From Salinivenus lutea (lineage in GTDB: Bacteria > Bacteroidota > Rhodothermia > Rhodothermales > Salinibacteraceae): a stretch of 64,000 bases of DNA. The stretch spans positions 62,001 through 126,000 of the forward strand of contig NCRC01000004.1 of the NCBI GenBank assembly GCA_002894685.1, read 5' to 3'. Positions 34,379 to 43,124 of the stretch are shown here, piece by piece. The notes beneath the pieces are model-generated. The model saw nothing but the letters and a program-made list of their open reading frames with translations. It had not been told where the DNA came from and ran no database searches. The position numbers and the translations under genes were made by a program. Position 1 is the stretch's first letter, and the number at the start of each line of letters is the position of its first letter.

Positions 34379-35128
34379 CTACTCGGCCTCCTCGGACCGC
34401 TTCCGAAAGACGATGTCCCCGTAGTACGCGGTGGCCTCGCCGTCCGTGTTATCGGTGTCCGTCATGATCGCCACACCGTTCACGGGCGGCGGGTCTTCGC
34501 CGAAGGCCTCGCGGTAGTCCGCCAGCACGTTGCGCCGCTCCGTGTGCCACGTGCCGGCGTCGCCGGGCCCGCTGCGCACGGCCACCATCGTCACCCAGTC
34601 GGTAAACGGGTTGTCGAGCATGGTCCCCCGCTTGATCCGGTTGGCCCAGATGTAGTTAAGCGCACGCGTCGGAATCTCGTCGTACCCCAGCGCCCGGAGG
34701 GCCGTGAGCTTGATCCGATCGCCGAGGCCCAGGTCGTCGTAGTCGAACGTGATGTAGAGGCGGGCCGGATAGTCGTCGCCGTCCTTGGTCCGGGCGTTGC
34801 CGTCGTCAAGGACGCCGTCCACCTTCCATCGCCACTCCAGGATGGGATGCTCCGTAAGGTCGATGCGGCGCTCCGTAGCGAGGCCCGCCGCGGCATCGTC
34901 GCTCCGGGCCCGCACGACGGTGGTGCTATCGGCTCGTACCAGGTCGTACTGCGTCCGCCGGTCCACCTTGGCGAGAGAGATCGGCGCCCAGTCGTCCGGG
35001 GCGGCCTGGGAGGTGTCTGCCGCCGAAAAAGCCCCGACGCGCAGCGCGTCGGGCGCGGTCCAGCCCAGAAGCCCAAGGGCCACCGCCAGGAGGCCAACGA
35101 GCATCCCAAAGGGCCGGTGTTGGATCAT
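34379..35128 (-). CDS. DUF3047-family exported protein
   Basis: A 249-residue protein with a hydrophobic N-terminal signal or anchor (GMLVGLLAVALGLLGW) and a beta-sandwich-like body. Typical DUF3047 segments are ILEWRWKVDGVL, DDYPARLYITFDYD, LNYIWANR, FTDWVTMVAVRSG and the C-terminal VNGVAIMTDTDNTDGEATAYYGDI. The last segment looks like a carbohydrate-binding-module sandwich edge. The molecular function of this family is not established. It lies downstream of the PKD-SPOR gene on the same strand, 87 bases away, at the end of the pilus-cluster side. Confidence 0.85.
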   Translation of the reverse strand: MIQHRPFGMLVGLLAVALGLLGWTAPDALRVGAFSAADTSQAAPDDWAPISLAKVDRRTQYDLVRADSTTVVRARSDDAAAGLATERRIDLTEHPILEWRWKVDGVLDDGNARTKDGDDYPARLYITFDYDDLGLGDRIKLTALRALGYDEIPTRALNYIWANRIKRGTMLDNPFTDWVTMVAVRSGPGDAGTWHTERRNVLADYREAFGEDPPPVNGVAIMTDTDNTDGEATAYYGDIVFRKRSEEAE

Positions 35129-35215
35129 CGCGCGGCGCGATCGTGAGTGCGGGGCAGGAACAGCATCCTTTCAGTCCGCCAACACCTACGAGCGAGAGGG
35201 GAGTTCCGTTGGCCG

Positions 35216-35986
35216 TTACGGCCGGGCCGTGCGGGACGTCGGCTCCAGTTTCAACAGCCATGCGTGGTCGGTCTCGTCCGGGAGCCACGCCCGGGCCGCA
35301 AGGGCCTCGTCCTCGGAGGCAAACTGGCCCACCACCACCCGGTAGGCCGGACTGCCCCGTCCGGTCGTGTCGACCACCACATCGGCCCGCAGGCCGCGCA
35401 GCCGGTGGTACAGCATCCGGTCGCGGGCCCGTTCTGCCCAGAGATCCGACGCAAGCACCCAGGTCACCCCGCCCGTCTCGTGCGTTACGCCGCCCCCACC
35501 GAAGAGCGCGGTGCGCGAGAACGTGACCCGACGTGCGGGGGCCGCCGTATCGTCCGGTCCGCGCTCATCAGAGGGCGCGGCGGCCTCCTCGGGGGCGGAC
35601 GCCGGAGCAGCAGACGTCGGCGACTCTACCCCTGCGTCTTCTCTCGGCACTTCCACCGTCACCTGGGCGGTGAGTGTATCGCGTCCCCGCTCATTTCGGG
35701 CCGTCACCATGAGGGTGTACGTGCCCGGACTCGTGTAGGCGTGCGACACGAGCGTCCCTACGGACAACGTGCCGTCACCAAAATCCCAGAGGTAGTTCAC
35801 GGGCCGCATCGACTCCGGGGCCACCTGTGCCCGGAAGTGCCCGACGCCCCCAGCATCGAGTGTCCGGGGGGCGGCAATGTCGACCAGGCGAACAGGACGA
35901 TCGGCCGAGGGCGCCGCCGTCTGCCCCACCGCGGACACGCCTGGGAGCAGACTCGCCAGAAACAGAAACAAGAATCGAAGGATCAT
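35216..35986 (-). CDS. secreted PKD-domain protein with C-terminal SPOR-like domain
   Basis: A 256-residue protein from ATG 35986. After a signal peptide (FLFLFLASLLPGVSA) a PKD domain is clear (NYLWDFGDGTLS, then VSHAYTSPGTYTLMVTARN). An Ala/Pro/Glu-rich linker (about 125-165) follows. The C-terminal 75 residues have the SPOR pattern (WVLASD ... VVVGQFASEDEALAARAWL), which in known proteins binds denuded peptidoglycan. Upstream Met codons to 36079 were rejected because the signal peptide would be internal. It lies 112 bases below the secretin gene on the same strand and might tether the secretin complex to the wall; this is inference. Confidence 0.78.
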   Translation of the reverse strand: MILRFLFLFLASLLPGVSAVGQTAAPSADRPVRLVDIAAPRTLDAGGVGHFRAQVAPESMRPVNYLWDFGDGTLSVGTLVSHAYTSPGTYTLMVTARNERGRDTLTAQVTVEVPREDAGVESPTSAAPASAPEEAAAPSDERGPDDTAAPARRVTFSRTALFGGGGVTHETGGVTWVLASDLWAERARDRMLYHRLRGLRADVVVDTTGRGSPAYRVVVGQFASEDEALAARAWLPDETDHAWLLKLEPTSRTARP

Positions 35987-36098
35987 GGGGACAGAGATCG
36001 GAGAATGAAAGACCCACGATGCTCTCATGTGTCTGCCTCGGGCCCGCCCCGCCGACGGGCCCCGAGTCAGAATCAGCACATGAGGAGCAGGGCCGCAG

Positions 36099-37484
36099 TT
36101 AGTTCTTGTCGTCGACCTTCGACGGCAGGACGTTCTCCGGGCCGAGGGTCTCGCTCGCCTCCGGGCTGAAGGTGCGCACGCGCTGCTCCACCTCGCGGCG
36201 ACGCTGCTCCAGCAGGTCCGTCGGGAGGTTGCGGCCCGCCCGCACAGAGACCGGATCGATCACTTCCGCCTGCAGCACGATGATGAGCTCGCGACGGGCA
36301 ATCGTCTTCGTTTCCCGACCGAACACGTAGCGAAGGCCGAAGAACCAGGGGGGCAGATCTTTAAGAATTGGGAGGCCGCGACGGCTCGTGGTGAAGTCGG
36401 TCGAGTACAGCCCGCCAATTGCGGTCTGCTCGCGGTTGAGAAGGAGGACCTGCGTTTCGGCCGTGTTGCGGTCCACCGCCACGCTGCTGCCAAACGGTCG
36501 GCCGCTGGAACGCTCCACCTTCACGTCGAGGTGAACGAAGTCGAGCGGCGTGCCGGCCGAGTCGGGCAGCGACTCCGTGATGAGGGTCGGCACGACGTCG
36601 ACAATAATGCCGGTCGAGATGAACTGGGTGATCGTGTTTCCGGCAAAGTCGCGCACCTGGATTGGAATGTCGGAGCCGATCTGGATGCGGCCCTGCTCCT
36701 CACTCTGTACCGAGACGCTGGGCTGGGCGAGGGTTTTGCCGATGCCGTCGTCTTCCAGGGCACGGAAGAACCGGGCCAGGTCGCCAAAGTCAATCTCCTC
36801 GGGCGCGGTGATCTCGTCGTTGTTGAAGAAGTCGCCGAGCGGCCCGCCCAGCTCACGCGGATTGAGCTTAAAGCGCGGCCGGTTCCCCGAATCGCCCGTG
36901 CCGCCCCCTCCGCCTCCCTGCTGTCCCTGGCCGTCCGGCGCAAGGAAGACACTCCAGTTGAGCCCCAGTTCGCGCACCCGCGACAGGTTCACCTCAAAGA
37001 GGAGCGCACTAATCTTGATTTCGGAGGTCCCCAGCGACGCCGGCATGATCTTCGTCGCCGTCGTCGCCGGCGCGGCCCGCTCGTCCCGATCCCTGCGGTC
37101 CGACTGGGACTCCTCTTCCTGCACAATAAAGTACCGCTCGGTCTCGCGGTAGGTGAGGCCCTGCGCCTGCAGCACGAGCTCGAACGCGTCGAAGAACTGC
37201 ATGCGCGTAACGGACACGCCAATGGCATCGCTGCGCGACTCGGGATCGATTACCTGCTTGCCCGTGACACTGGAAAAGATGGGGTTGATGAAGTCAATGA
37301 ACTGGTCGAACGGGGTCGTCGGGAGGAACGAGACGATCTGGTCCGGGGGAATGTAGGTGCGGAGCTGGCGCTGCGTCGGTTCCTGGGCCTGGGCCGGAAG
37401 GACCACGGCCCCGCCGAGCAGAACCACGCCGGCGAGAAGGCCGAGGGCAGCACGTAGACAAAGGAGAGCGTTGCGTGTGAACAT
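36099..37484 (-). CDS. pilQ: secretin of the type IV pilus / type II secretion family (PilQ/GspD-like)
   Basis: Outer-membrane ring through which the pilus or cargo passes. From ATG 37484 it is 461 residues. A signal peptide ends near VLPAQAQ. An STN/N0-like domain follows (FLPTTPFDQFIDFINPIFS ... FELVLQAQGLTYRETERYFIV). The secretin domain runs from about residue 195, with LAQPSVSVQSEEQGRIQIG, the VDVVPTLI strand and the conserved exit motif RGLPILKDLPPWFFGLRYVF and RRELIIVLQAEVI. It is short because most N1-type domains are missing. The last gene of the pilus block before the PKD-SPOR gene; the PilO-PilP-like gene ends 79 bases upstream. Confidence 0.9.
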   Translation of the reverse strand: MFTRNALLCLRAALGLLAGVVLLGGAVVLPAQAQEPTQRQLRTYIPPDQIVSFLPTTPFDQFIDFINPIFSSVTGKQVIDPESRSDAIGVSVTRMQFFDAFELVLQAQGLTYRETERYFIVQEEESQSDRRDRDERAAPATTATKIMPASLGTSEIKISALLFEVNLSRVRELGLNWSVFLAPDGQGQQGGGGGGTGDSGNRPRFKLNPRELGGPLGDFFNNDEITAPEEIDFGDLARFFRALEDDGIGKTLAQPSVSVQSEEQGRIQIGSDIPIQVRDFAGNTITQFISTGIIVDVVPTLITESLPDSAGTPLDFVHLDVKVERSSGRPFGSSVAVDRNTAETQVLLLNREQTAIGGLYSTDFTTSRRGLPILKDLPPWFFGLRYVFGRETKTIARRELIIVLQAEVIDPVSVRAGRNLPTDLLEQRRREVEQRVRTFSPEASETLGPENVLPSKVDDKN

Positions 37485-37563
37485 TGTAGAGAGGGAGAGG
37501 GGGTGCGGGGAGAAAGGACCGGCGCGCCCCTGATCGGCGCGCCGGGGAACAGCGATGGAGGGG

Positions 37564-38505
37564 TTAGTTCGTATCAATCGGCACGAGTTCAGAGTTGCCC
37601 TCGGCCTGCCGGTACGACGGCCGGGCGGCCTCCATCTGGATGTCGACCGTTTCGGTGCGCCCATCCTTCGTGAGGCTGGCGCGCACGACGACGTTGATGG
37701 GGTCGATGCGCTCGATGGTGCCGTACCGGACCGTAGACCCTTCGTAGACGATGTACTGCGTGGTGCCGTCCTGGAAGATGGCGCGGTTGCCGGCAATCGA
37801 CAACAGCGTGCCCCGCTCTACGTCGAGCCGATCGTCGTCGGCCGACCGTGGCGCCTGCACCCGCACGTGCGGGTAGAAGGAGTTGTCGGCCAGGGTGCGG
37901 GCGGGCAGATAGGCCTCGGGCACGCGGGCGAGTTCATCTCGCTCTGTGCTGAGGCCCTCGAGGCCCATAAAGTACGCGTCGAGCGTCATCGTGAAGCGGA
38001 CCATGTCGCGCCGGCTGCCGGTGCGGACGTCCTGCACCTCGGTGCGGCTCATGTTGAGGTCGCGGATTCGGTAGAACTCGGGGTTGTTCTCCATCGCCCA
38101 GATGAAGTCGTAGAGGTTCTGGTAGTAGCCAGTCCCGTCGACGCTGAACGTGTATCGGCTAACATCGGGCGCGGTCGTGACGCCCTGAAGGCGCATGTTG
38201 AAGGCCTCGAAGCCGGTGGCCGTGTGCCCTTCGAGGTACTCCACGATGTCGGGGGTTTCGAGGGCGGCGGGCACGTACCGGTAGCGGGCGTTCCATTTGC
38301 GGACGGTTTCCTCGGCCCGGTCGGCCGACATGTCGGCCTCCGCCAGCAGCTGGGCCACCTCGCCCTGTTGGCTCCGTGCGACCCGGCTCATGTCGTCGAG
38401 CCGCTGGCGAGCGGAGGGCTGGTACACTTCGGTGACGTAATAGCCGGCACCGGCGACGAGCACGAGAAGGCCGAGAAGAAGGAGGGTGTTACGGGTTGCG
38501 TTCAT
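37564..38505 (-). CDS. PilO-PilP-like fusion, type IV pilus alignment protein
   Basis: A 313-residue inner-membrane protein with one N-terminal helix (NTLLLLGLLVLVAGAGYYV), a coiled-coil segment (about 30-70) and a ferredoxin-like PilO-type domain (YYQNLYDFIWAMENNPEFYRI, RDLNM). The last about 110 residues resemble PilP/GspC homology domains: YIVYEGSTVRYGTIERIDPINVVVRASLT, the strand pattern that contacts the secretin. In proteobacteria these are two genes. Membership is based on these patterns, order between PilMN and secretin, and size. Fused PilO-PilP is an inference that structure prediction could settle. Confidence 0.72.
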   Translation of the reverse strand: MNATRNTLLLLGLLVLVAGAGYYVTEVYQPSARQRLDDMSRVARSQQGEVAQLLAEADMSADRAEETVRKWNARYRYVPAALETPDIVEYLEGHTATGFEAFNMRLQGVTTAPDVSRYTFSVDGTGYYQNLYDFIWAMENNPEFYRIRDLNMSRTEVQDVRTGSRRDMVRFTMTLDAYFMGLEGLSTERDELARVPEAYLPARTLADNSFYPHVRVQAPRSADDDRLDVERGTLLSIAGNRAIFQDGTTQYIVYEGSTVRYGTIERIDPINVVVRASLTKDGRTETVDIQMEAARPSYRQAEGNSELVPIDTN

Positions 38506-38554
38506 CTGAGGCGACGGGGCGGAAGGGGGCGAAAGGAAGCGGACGGGTGAACTC

Positions 38555-40285
38555 CTACGGCGTCGAGACGGTCTGCACGGGCGGCGGGGTGAGCGCCTCC
38601 TCCCGCAGCTTTTTGGTCACGTCCGGCAGTTCAATCTGGCGCGGCACGGTAATGACGAAGGGGTACGCGCGTGCCCCCTGGATGTCGGTAAACTTGAGCT
38701 CCTGTACCGTGCCGTCGAGGGCCCGGGTGAGGGCCGCCAGGTTGCTGCGCTTGAGCGCGTGGCCCTGCAGTTTGATGGTAGACGCGTCGATGCTCCAGTT
38801 GTCGAACCAGATGCCATCAATTTCGCCCGTCAGCTGGGACGTGCGCTCGATGGCCCGGCTCCACTCGTCGCTCCCCACGAGGAGCGAGTCGAGCACGTGG
38901 AGGGCGCGGGTGTACGTGCGGTGGACGGCGTTCAGGCTGTCGACGCGGACCTTCAGGGCCTCGGGCGTCAGCTTGGGCATCTCCACCGGGGTGAGGGCGT
39001 GGCGCTGCTGCACCTGGGCGATTTCCTGCTCGCGCTCCATGTAGCGCCACCCGAAGAAGAGGGCCACCGCAAAGAGAAGGGCGAGGACCGCCACGGTGTG
39101 CCAGGCGATGGCCGAGGGGGCTCGGCGCCGGGTGTGCGCGACGGCGCCGAAGAGGTTGACCGTGGGCGCGTGCACCATTCGCTGCGCGACCGCAAGGGCC
39201 AGCACCGCGTCCGGCGTGAGCGACACGTCGGTCCCGAGCGATACGTCCGCGTCCAGAAGGCCGTCGTGGAGGACGTGCACGGTGGCGTCGTCGTAAAAGG
39301 CCTCGAAGCGCTCGGCCAGGCGTCCGTCGCGGGGCCCGCCGGCCAGCAGGACGTGGTGGATGTCTTTGATTCGGTACTCGTCCTGGTGAAGGAGCACCCG
39401 GCTGCAAATCGTCTCCGCCGGATCGAAGGCCGTGAGCGAGCGGAGACGCTCAACGTGACGGAGCTCGGTGCCGGTTAGGAAGAGCAGCAGGGTGTCCTCG
39501 CTGCCCACCCGGACCACGGCGGTCGTCTCGTCCGACGCCGGGGAAATGCGCGTGGCCGCGAGGTGGGTGAGCAGGGAGGCCTCTGTGTCGAGCAGGCGGC
39601 CGGCAGTGTCGACCGTCTCGTCCGTTGCGGCCAGCGCCCGAAGCGTCGGGGTCACCGACTCCTGACGCGTAGGCACGAGCGCGAGGACCCGCCGATCCGA
39701 CCCGTCGGACGCCATGGGGACGAACGCCACGCGATCGGCGTCGAAGGGGGCGTCGTAGGCAGCGCGGAGGGCGTCGAGGAGGGCGCGCTGCTCGTTGCTT
39801 GTTCGGGAGGCGAGGGCGGCGGCCTGCTCCCAGAAGGTTTGGGGTTCCACCGCCGCGGCCGATACGGTCAGTTCGACGTACGCCACGTCGGGCGTGTCTA
39901 CACAGAACGCAAGGTCCGGCCGGTCGCCCGTCTTTCGCTGGCACTCTGCAAGGATCTCGCGGAGCTGGGCGGTAAACAAGGTGGCGGTGCCCCCGGACGC
40001 ATCGTCTTTTTGGAGCGACCGGAGCAACGGGTCGTCCAGGTCGAGGTCGTTGTCTCCAGTGCCCACCTCCAGCGTGAAGTCCGCCTCGTCGCTCGTTTTC
40101 ATGCCGGGGAGCACGTCCGAAAAATCATCGGACGTGGTGGCGCCGCCCGAGCGGAGGCGCGGGCGCACCATGCGGTGGAGCACCTTGTCGCCCGTGTCGG
40201 ACGTGCGGAGGAGCACCGCTTCGATGGTGTCGGGCGTGAGGGACACGCCCAGGACCGTGCGGGGGGAAGAGTCGGAAGAGGCCAT
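38555..40285 (-). CDS. PilM-PilN-like fusion, type IV pilus assembly
   Basis: A 576-residue protein. Residues about 8-370 form an actin-like ATPase fold as in PilM (start TVLGVSLTPDTIEAVLL, central FCVDTPDVAYVEL, LLDTEASLLTHL, then HHVLLAGGPRDG). A membrane helix at about 393-412 (WHTVAVLALLFAVALFFGW), a coiled coil and a PilN-like C-terminal domain (GIWFDNWSIDASTIKLQGHA) follow. In other T4P systems cytoplasmic PilM binds the N-terminal tail of PilN, so a fusion would hard-wire that contact. It lies 35 bases below pilT and 49 bases above the PilO-PilP-like gene. Confidence 0.78.
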   Translation of the reverse strand: MASSDSSPRTVLGVSLTPDTIEAVLLRTSDTGDKVLHRMVRPRLRSGGATTSDDFSDVLPGMKTSDEADFTLEVGTGDNDLDLDDPLLRSLQKDDASGGTATLFTAQLREILAECQRKTGDRPDLAFCVDTPDVAYVELTVSAAAVEPQTFWEQAAALASRTSNEQRALLDALRAAYDAPFDADRVAFVPMASDGSDRRVLALVPTRQESVTPTLRALAATDETVDTAGRLLDTEASLLTHLAATRISPASDETTAVVRVGSEDTLLLFLTGTELRHVERLRSLTAFDPAETICSRVLLHQDEYRIKDIHHVLLAGGPRDGRLAERFEAFYDDATVHVLHDGLLDADVSLGTDVSLTPDAVLALAVAQRMVHAPTVNLFGAVAHTRRRAPSAIAWHTVAVLALLFAVALFFGWRYMEREQEIAQVQQRHALTPVEMPKLTPEALKVRVDSLNAVHRTYTRALHVLDSLLVGSDEWSRAIERTSQLTGEIDGIWFDNWSIDASTIKLQGHALKRSNLAALTRALDGTVQELKFTDIQGARAYPFVITVPRQIELPDVTKKLREEALTPPPVQTVSTP

Positions 40286-40320
40286 GGAAGGGAACAGTCG
40301 AAGGGGGAACGGAACGGGGG

Positions 40321-41580
40321 CTATTTCAGGAGTTGCAGTAGGCGCCGCTTGTTGTTGGCGTAGCTCATCGCCACGTCGAGCGTGATGTCGCCGTTGCGCA
40401 CGAGGCGGGTCAGGTCCTGCTCCAGCGTGGTCATGCCCTGGTCGGTGCCCTGCCAGATCATCTGGTAGATCTCGCCTACGTTGCCGTTTTTGATGGCGGC
40501 GCGGGCGGACGGAATCATCCAGAGCACTTCCTTGGCGAGCACGCGCCCGCCGCCCACGGCGGGGAGCAGCTTCTGCGAGACCACGCAGCGGAGCACGTCG
40601 GCGAGGCGGTGGCGCACCCGGTCCTGCTCTTCGGTCGGGTACTCGGCCACAATGCGGTCGATGGTTTCGATGGCGCTTCCGGTGTGGAGGGTAGAGAACA
40701 CCTTGTGGCCGGTGTCGGCCATCTCCATCGCCGTCGAGATCGTCTCCGGGTCACGCATCTCTCCGACCACGACGACGTCGGGGTCCTGGCGCAGGCCCTG
40801 CACCATGCCATCGACAAAGCTGTCGACATCGGTCCCCACCTCGCGGTGGCGCACGATGCACTTTTTGGAGGTGTGAATGTACTCGAGCGGCTGGGCGACA
40901 ATCAGGACGTGGCCCTCAATGTCCTGGTTGTTGGCGTCGACGATGGCGTCGAGCGTGGTGCTTTTTCCCGAGCCGGTCACTCCCGTAAAGAGCGTCAGGC
41001 CGTCGCGCACGTAGCGGAACATGAAGCCGCGCTCGATGAGGGGGTGAAAGCCGAGGGAGCGCAGGGGGCGCGGGGTCCACGCCAGCATGCGCATTGAGAG
41101 CGCGAGGTGCCCCTGATCGAAGTAGACGGTGGTGCGGAAGCGGCGGTCGGCCTCGTCCTCGTCGACGGCCAGCGAATAGCCGAAGTCAACGGCGAAGTGG
41201 TCCAGGAGCTGCTCCAGTTGGTGCGGAGCGAGGAGAACAACGAGGAGTACGTCGGCCTCATCCATCGAGAGGCGCCCGCAGTCGGGGTACACTTCTTTGC
41301 GGCCGTCGACCCGGTACCAGATCTGCTCGTTGGCCGCGGGGCCGCCGAGGTCGAGGTCCGAGGCGTTCAGGTCCATCATCCGGCGGGCCAGCTCCGCAAA
41401 CTGGGCGCGGCCCGCCTCGCGGTCGGCCTCGCCAAGGGCCTGAACCTGCTCGGCGTACCAGCGGACCCGGCGGGGGCCGTCGAGGTCCTCGGGGGCGCGC
41501 TGCGCGAGGGCGCGAAGGGCAACCGGAAGATCGATCGGGGCGGCGGACGCGACGTCAGAAGTGGAGGGAGAGAGCGTCAT
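40321..41580 (-). CDS. pilT: PilT-like twitching-motility ATPase
   Basis: Hexameric ATPase that powers pilus retraction. The 419-residue protein shows the Walker A GVTGSGKSTT (about residue 203), an Asp box, the Walker B segment DPDVVVVGEMRDPETI, the His box FSTLHTGSAIETIDRI and, further on, SARAAIKNGNVGEIYQMI, the counterpart of the PilT AIRNLIRE motif. It has no tetracysteine zinc site, unlike the PilB-type gene. The N-terminal 110 residues are more divergent than usual. Gene order inside the pilus block supports a retraction motor. PilU is a possible alternative assignment. Confidence 0.9.
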   Translation of the reverse strand: MTLSPSTSDVASAAPIDLPVALRALAQRAPEDLDGPRRVRWYAEQVQALGEADREAGRAQFAELARRMMDLNASDLDLGGPAANEQIWYRVDGRKEVYPDCGRLSMDEADVLLVVLLAPHQLEQLLDHFAVDFGYSLAVDEDEADRRFRTTVYFDQGHLALSMRMLAWTPRPLRSLGFHPLIERGFMFRYVRDGLTLFTGVTGSGKSTTLDAIVDANNQDIEGHVLIVAQPLEYIHTSKKCIVRHREVGTDVDSFVDGMVQGLRQDPDVVVVGEMRDPETISTAMEMADTGHKVFSTLHTGSAIETIDRIVAEYPTEEQDRVRHRLADVLRCVVSQKLLPAVGGGRVLAKEVLWMIPSARAAIKNGNVGEIYQMIWQGTDQGMTTLEQDLTRLVRNGDITLDVAMSYANNKRRLLQLLK

Positions 41581-41639
41581 CTATGGGCGTGATAGGGGTG
41601 AAGGGGCTGACCCAATATCGTCGGCCCGGGTCGCGTGCC

Positions 41640-41703
41640 CCCTATCCAGTGGCCCGAGTGGAGTGCGCCGCATTTTCTTCCCGGATAGGGAGGTTTGGCG
41701 CAC
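41640..41703. promoter_or_regulatory. interleaved inverted repeats upstream of pilT
   Basis: Two inverted repeats interlock in the 135-base gap before pilT: CCCTATCC (41640-41647) with GGATAGGG (41683-41690), and GTGCGCC (41663-41669) with GGCGCAC (41697-41703). The sequence GAGGTTTGGCGCAC (41690-41703) recurs exactly at 48721-48734 upstream of the pilin. Either a regulator site or an intra-operon RNA structure is possible. Confidence 0.45.
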
Positions 41704-41715
41704 CGGTGGGCCTCG

Positions 41716-43080
41716 TTATGACGTTGTGACCGGCCGCTCCGGCCACTCCAAATAATCGAGCAGGAAGACGCCGGTGGGGACATTGTAATCGTATCCCGGA
41801 TCTTTCACCGTCTCGGACGCCTCAGTGTACCACAGCTTGTTGTTGCCGTTAAACGTCATCGACTGCTTCGAGACCACGCTTCCGATGACGTTGACTTTAT
41901 TCCCCCCTCCATTAAAGGTGACCGCGCCGTTGGCGTGGATGAGGGCCGCGACGGAGACGTTGCCGTTAAAGTTGACATTTCCTGCCACGTAGACGGCCAT
42001 GGACGACCCTTCCGGCAGGTGCTGAGCAATCCAGTTCTGGATGACCGTGTCGGGCTGCTTACTGTTAGGGGCATCAGCGTATGTGGGAGTCATCGTTCCG
42101 TCGCCCTGAAAGGTGAGGTTGCCGTCCACGTAGAGCTTGATGTGTCCCTGAGGGGCGCCCGTCCCGATCGCGCGGGGCAGACGAAGGTCCCCGCTCATTA
42201 CCATGTTGCCCCCAACATACCAGATAAAGGGATCCTCGGGCGTTCCCTTCCCCGACAGTGAGTTCGGCGCAAGAGTCGCATCGAGCCCGTCCGTCAGGTT
42301 GTCCCACAGGCTTGCCCCCATCGTGAAGGTTCCGGACGGGGGACTCGTAATTGCGTGCGCCGTAGCGGCGGCCGCCGATACATTCACTGTCGGGACGTAC
42401 ATTGGGTCGTACTGGTACGTCGTGCCCGACGCAGAGGGGTCGGGCTGATTCGGCTGAAAGAACGCGGTATTTTTGCCGGTGTACTCCTCACTGTAGGTGC
42501 CGTAGCCTTCAACCACGAAGTTGACGGGCGAGCCCTGCGCATCGAGGTCCTGATTCGCGTGCACGTCCGCATTCGTCGTGGAAGACGACGAGCGGATCTT
42601 GGGCGACCCGTTGAACCGGAGGGTCTGATCGGAAACGAGGGCCGTACGGAGCGCCGGGGGCACGCCGATATTGGTGATGCCCTTCGTGTAGGTCGCCTGA
42701 ATCGTGTAGTCGCGGTCCTGATAGGTGCCGACCGCCCGCACGTCGAGCGTGTCGTCCACGATGGGCAGGCCAGGGACAACCGCGGCCGCTCCCGGACGAT
42801 AATTGCGGAGGTTCACCTGATAGGTTGCCTGCGTGCCGTACCCGGCGTAGCTCGTAGCGGGAATGTTGAAGGTGCTGGTCTGGGCCCACTCATCTGGACG
42901 GTCCACCAGGTCCCGGATGACGCGGTCGAGGCCCACGAGCGCAGTTTCCCGCGCGAAGGCCTCCTGCTGTTTCACCGTGAGGGCGGAGTCGCTCTGATTG
43001 GTGGTCGTCTGCGAGTTGAAGAGAAGAACGCCCACCGTAAGGGTCGCCATGAGGACGAGAATGAGAGAACTTTGTCCCAT
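41716..43080 (-). CDS. large pseudopilin-like protein (PilX-like), beta-rich
   Basis: A 454-residue protein from ATG 43080. It begins MGQSSLILVLMATLTVGVLL, a hydrophobic helix almost at the first residue, then a Gln/Thr/Ser linker and an amphipathic helix (QEAFARETALVGLDRVIRDL) as in minor pilins. The C-terminal 250 residues are beta-rich, with repeated N-x-x-F-N-G-x-x-x patterns (VYVAGNVNFNGNVSVAALIHANGAV...) resembling a small beta-helix. Its first codons and 5' leader (ACTCCTCC-A-ATGGGACAA) closely match those of the pilin gene at 48495. It may be a tip adhesin or minor pilin; upstream in-frame codons to 43494 overlap the next gene and were rejected. Confidence 0.75.
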   Translation of the reverse strand: MGQSSLILVLMATLTVGVLLFNSQTTTNQSDSALTVKQQEAFARETALVGLDRVIRDLVDRPDEWAQTSTFNIPATSYAGYGTQATYQVNLRNYRPGAAAVVPGLPIVDDTLDVRAVGTYQDRDYTIQATYTKGITNIGVPPALRTALVSDQTLRFNGSPKIRSSSSTTNADVHANQDLDAQGSPVNFVVEGYGTYSEEYTGKNTAFFQPNQPDPSASGTTYQYDPMYVPTVNVSAAAATAHAITSPPSGTFTMGASLWDNLTDGLDATLAPNSLSGKGTPEDPFIWYVGGNMVMSGDLRLPRAIGTGAPQGHIKLYVDGNLTFQGDGTMTPTYADAPNSKQPDTVIQNWIAQHLPEGSSMAVYVAGNVNFNGNVSVAALIHANGAVTFNGGGNKVNVIGSVVSKQSMTFNGNNKLWYTEASETVKDPGYDYNVPTGVFLLDYLEWPERPVTTS

Positions 43081-43124
43081 TGGAGGAGTCGGTCTAAGAA
43101 GTGAATGGGGGCATCCCCCGCGAA

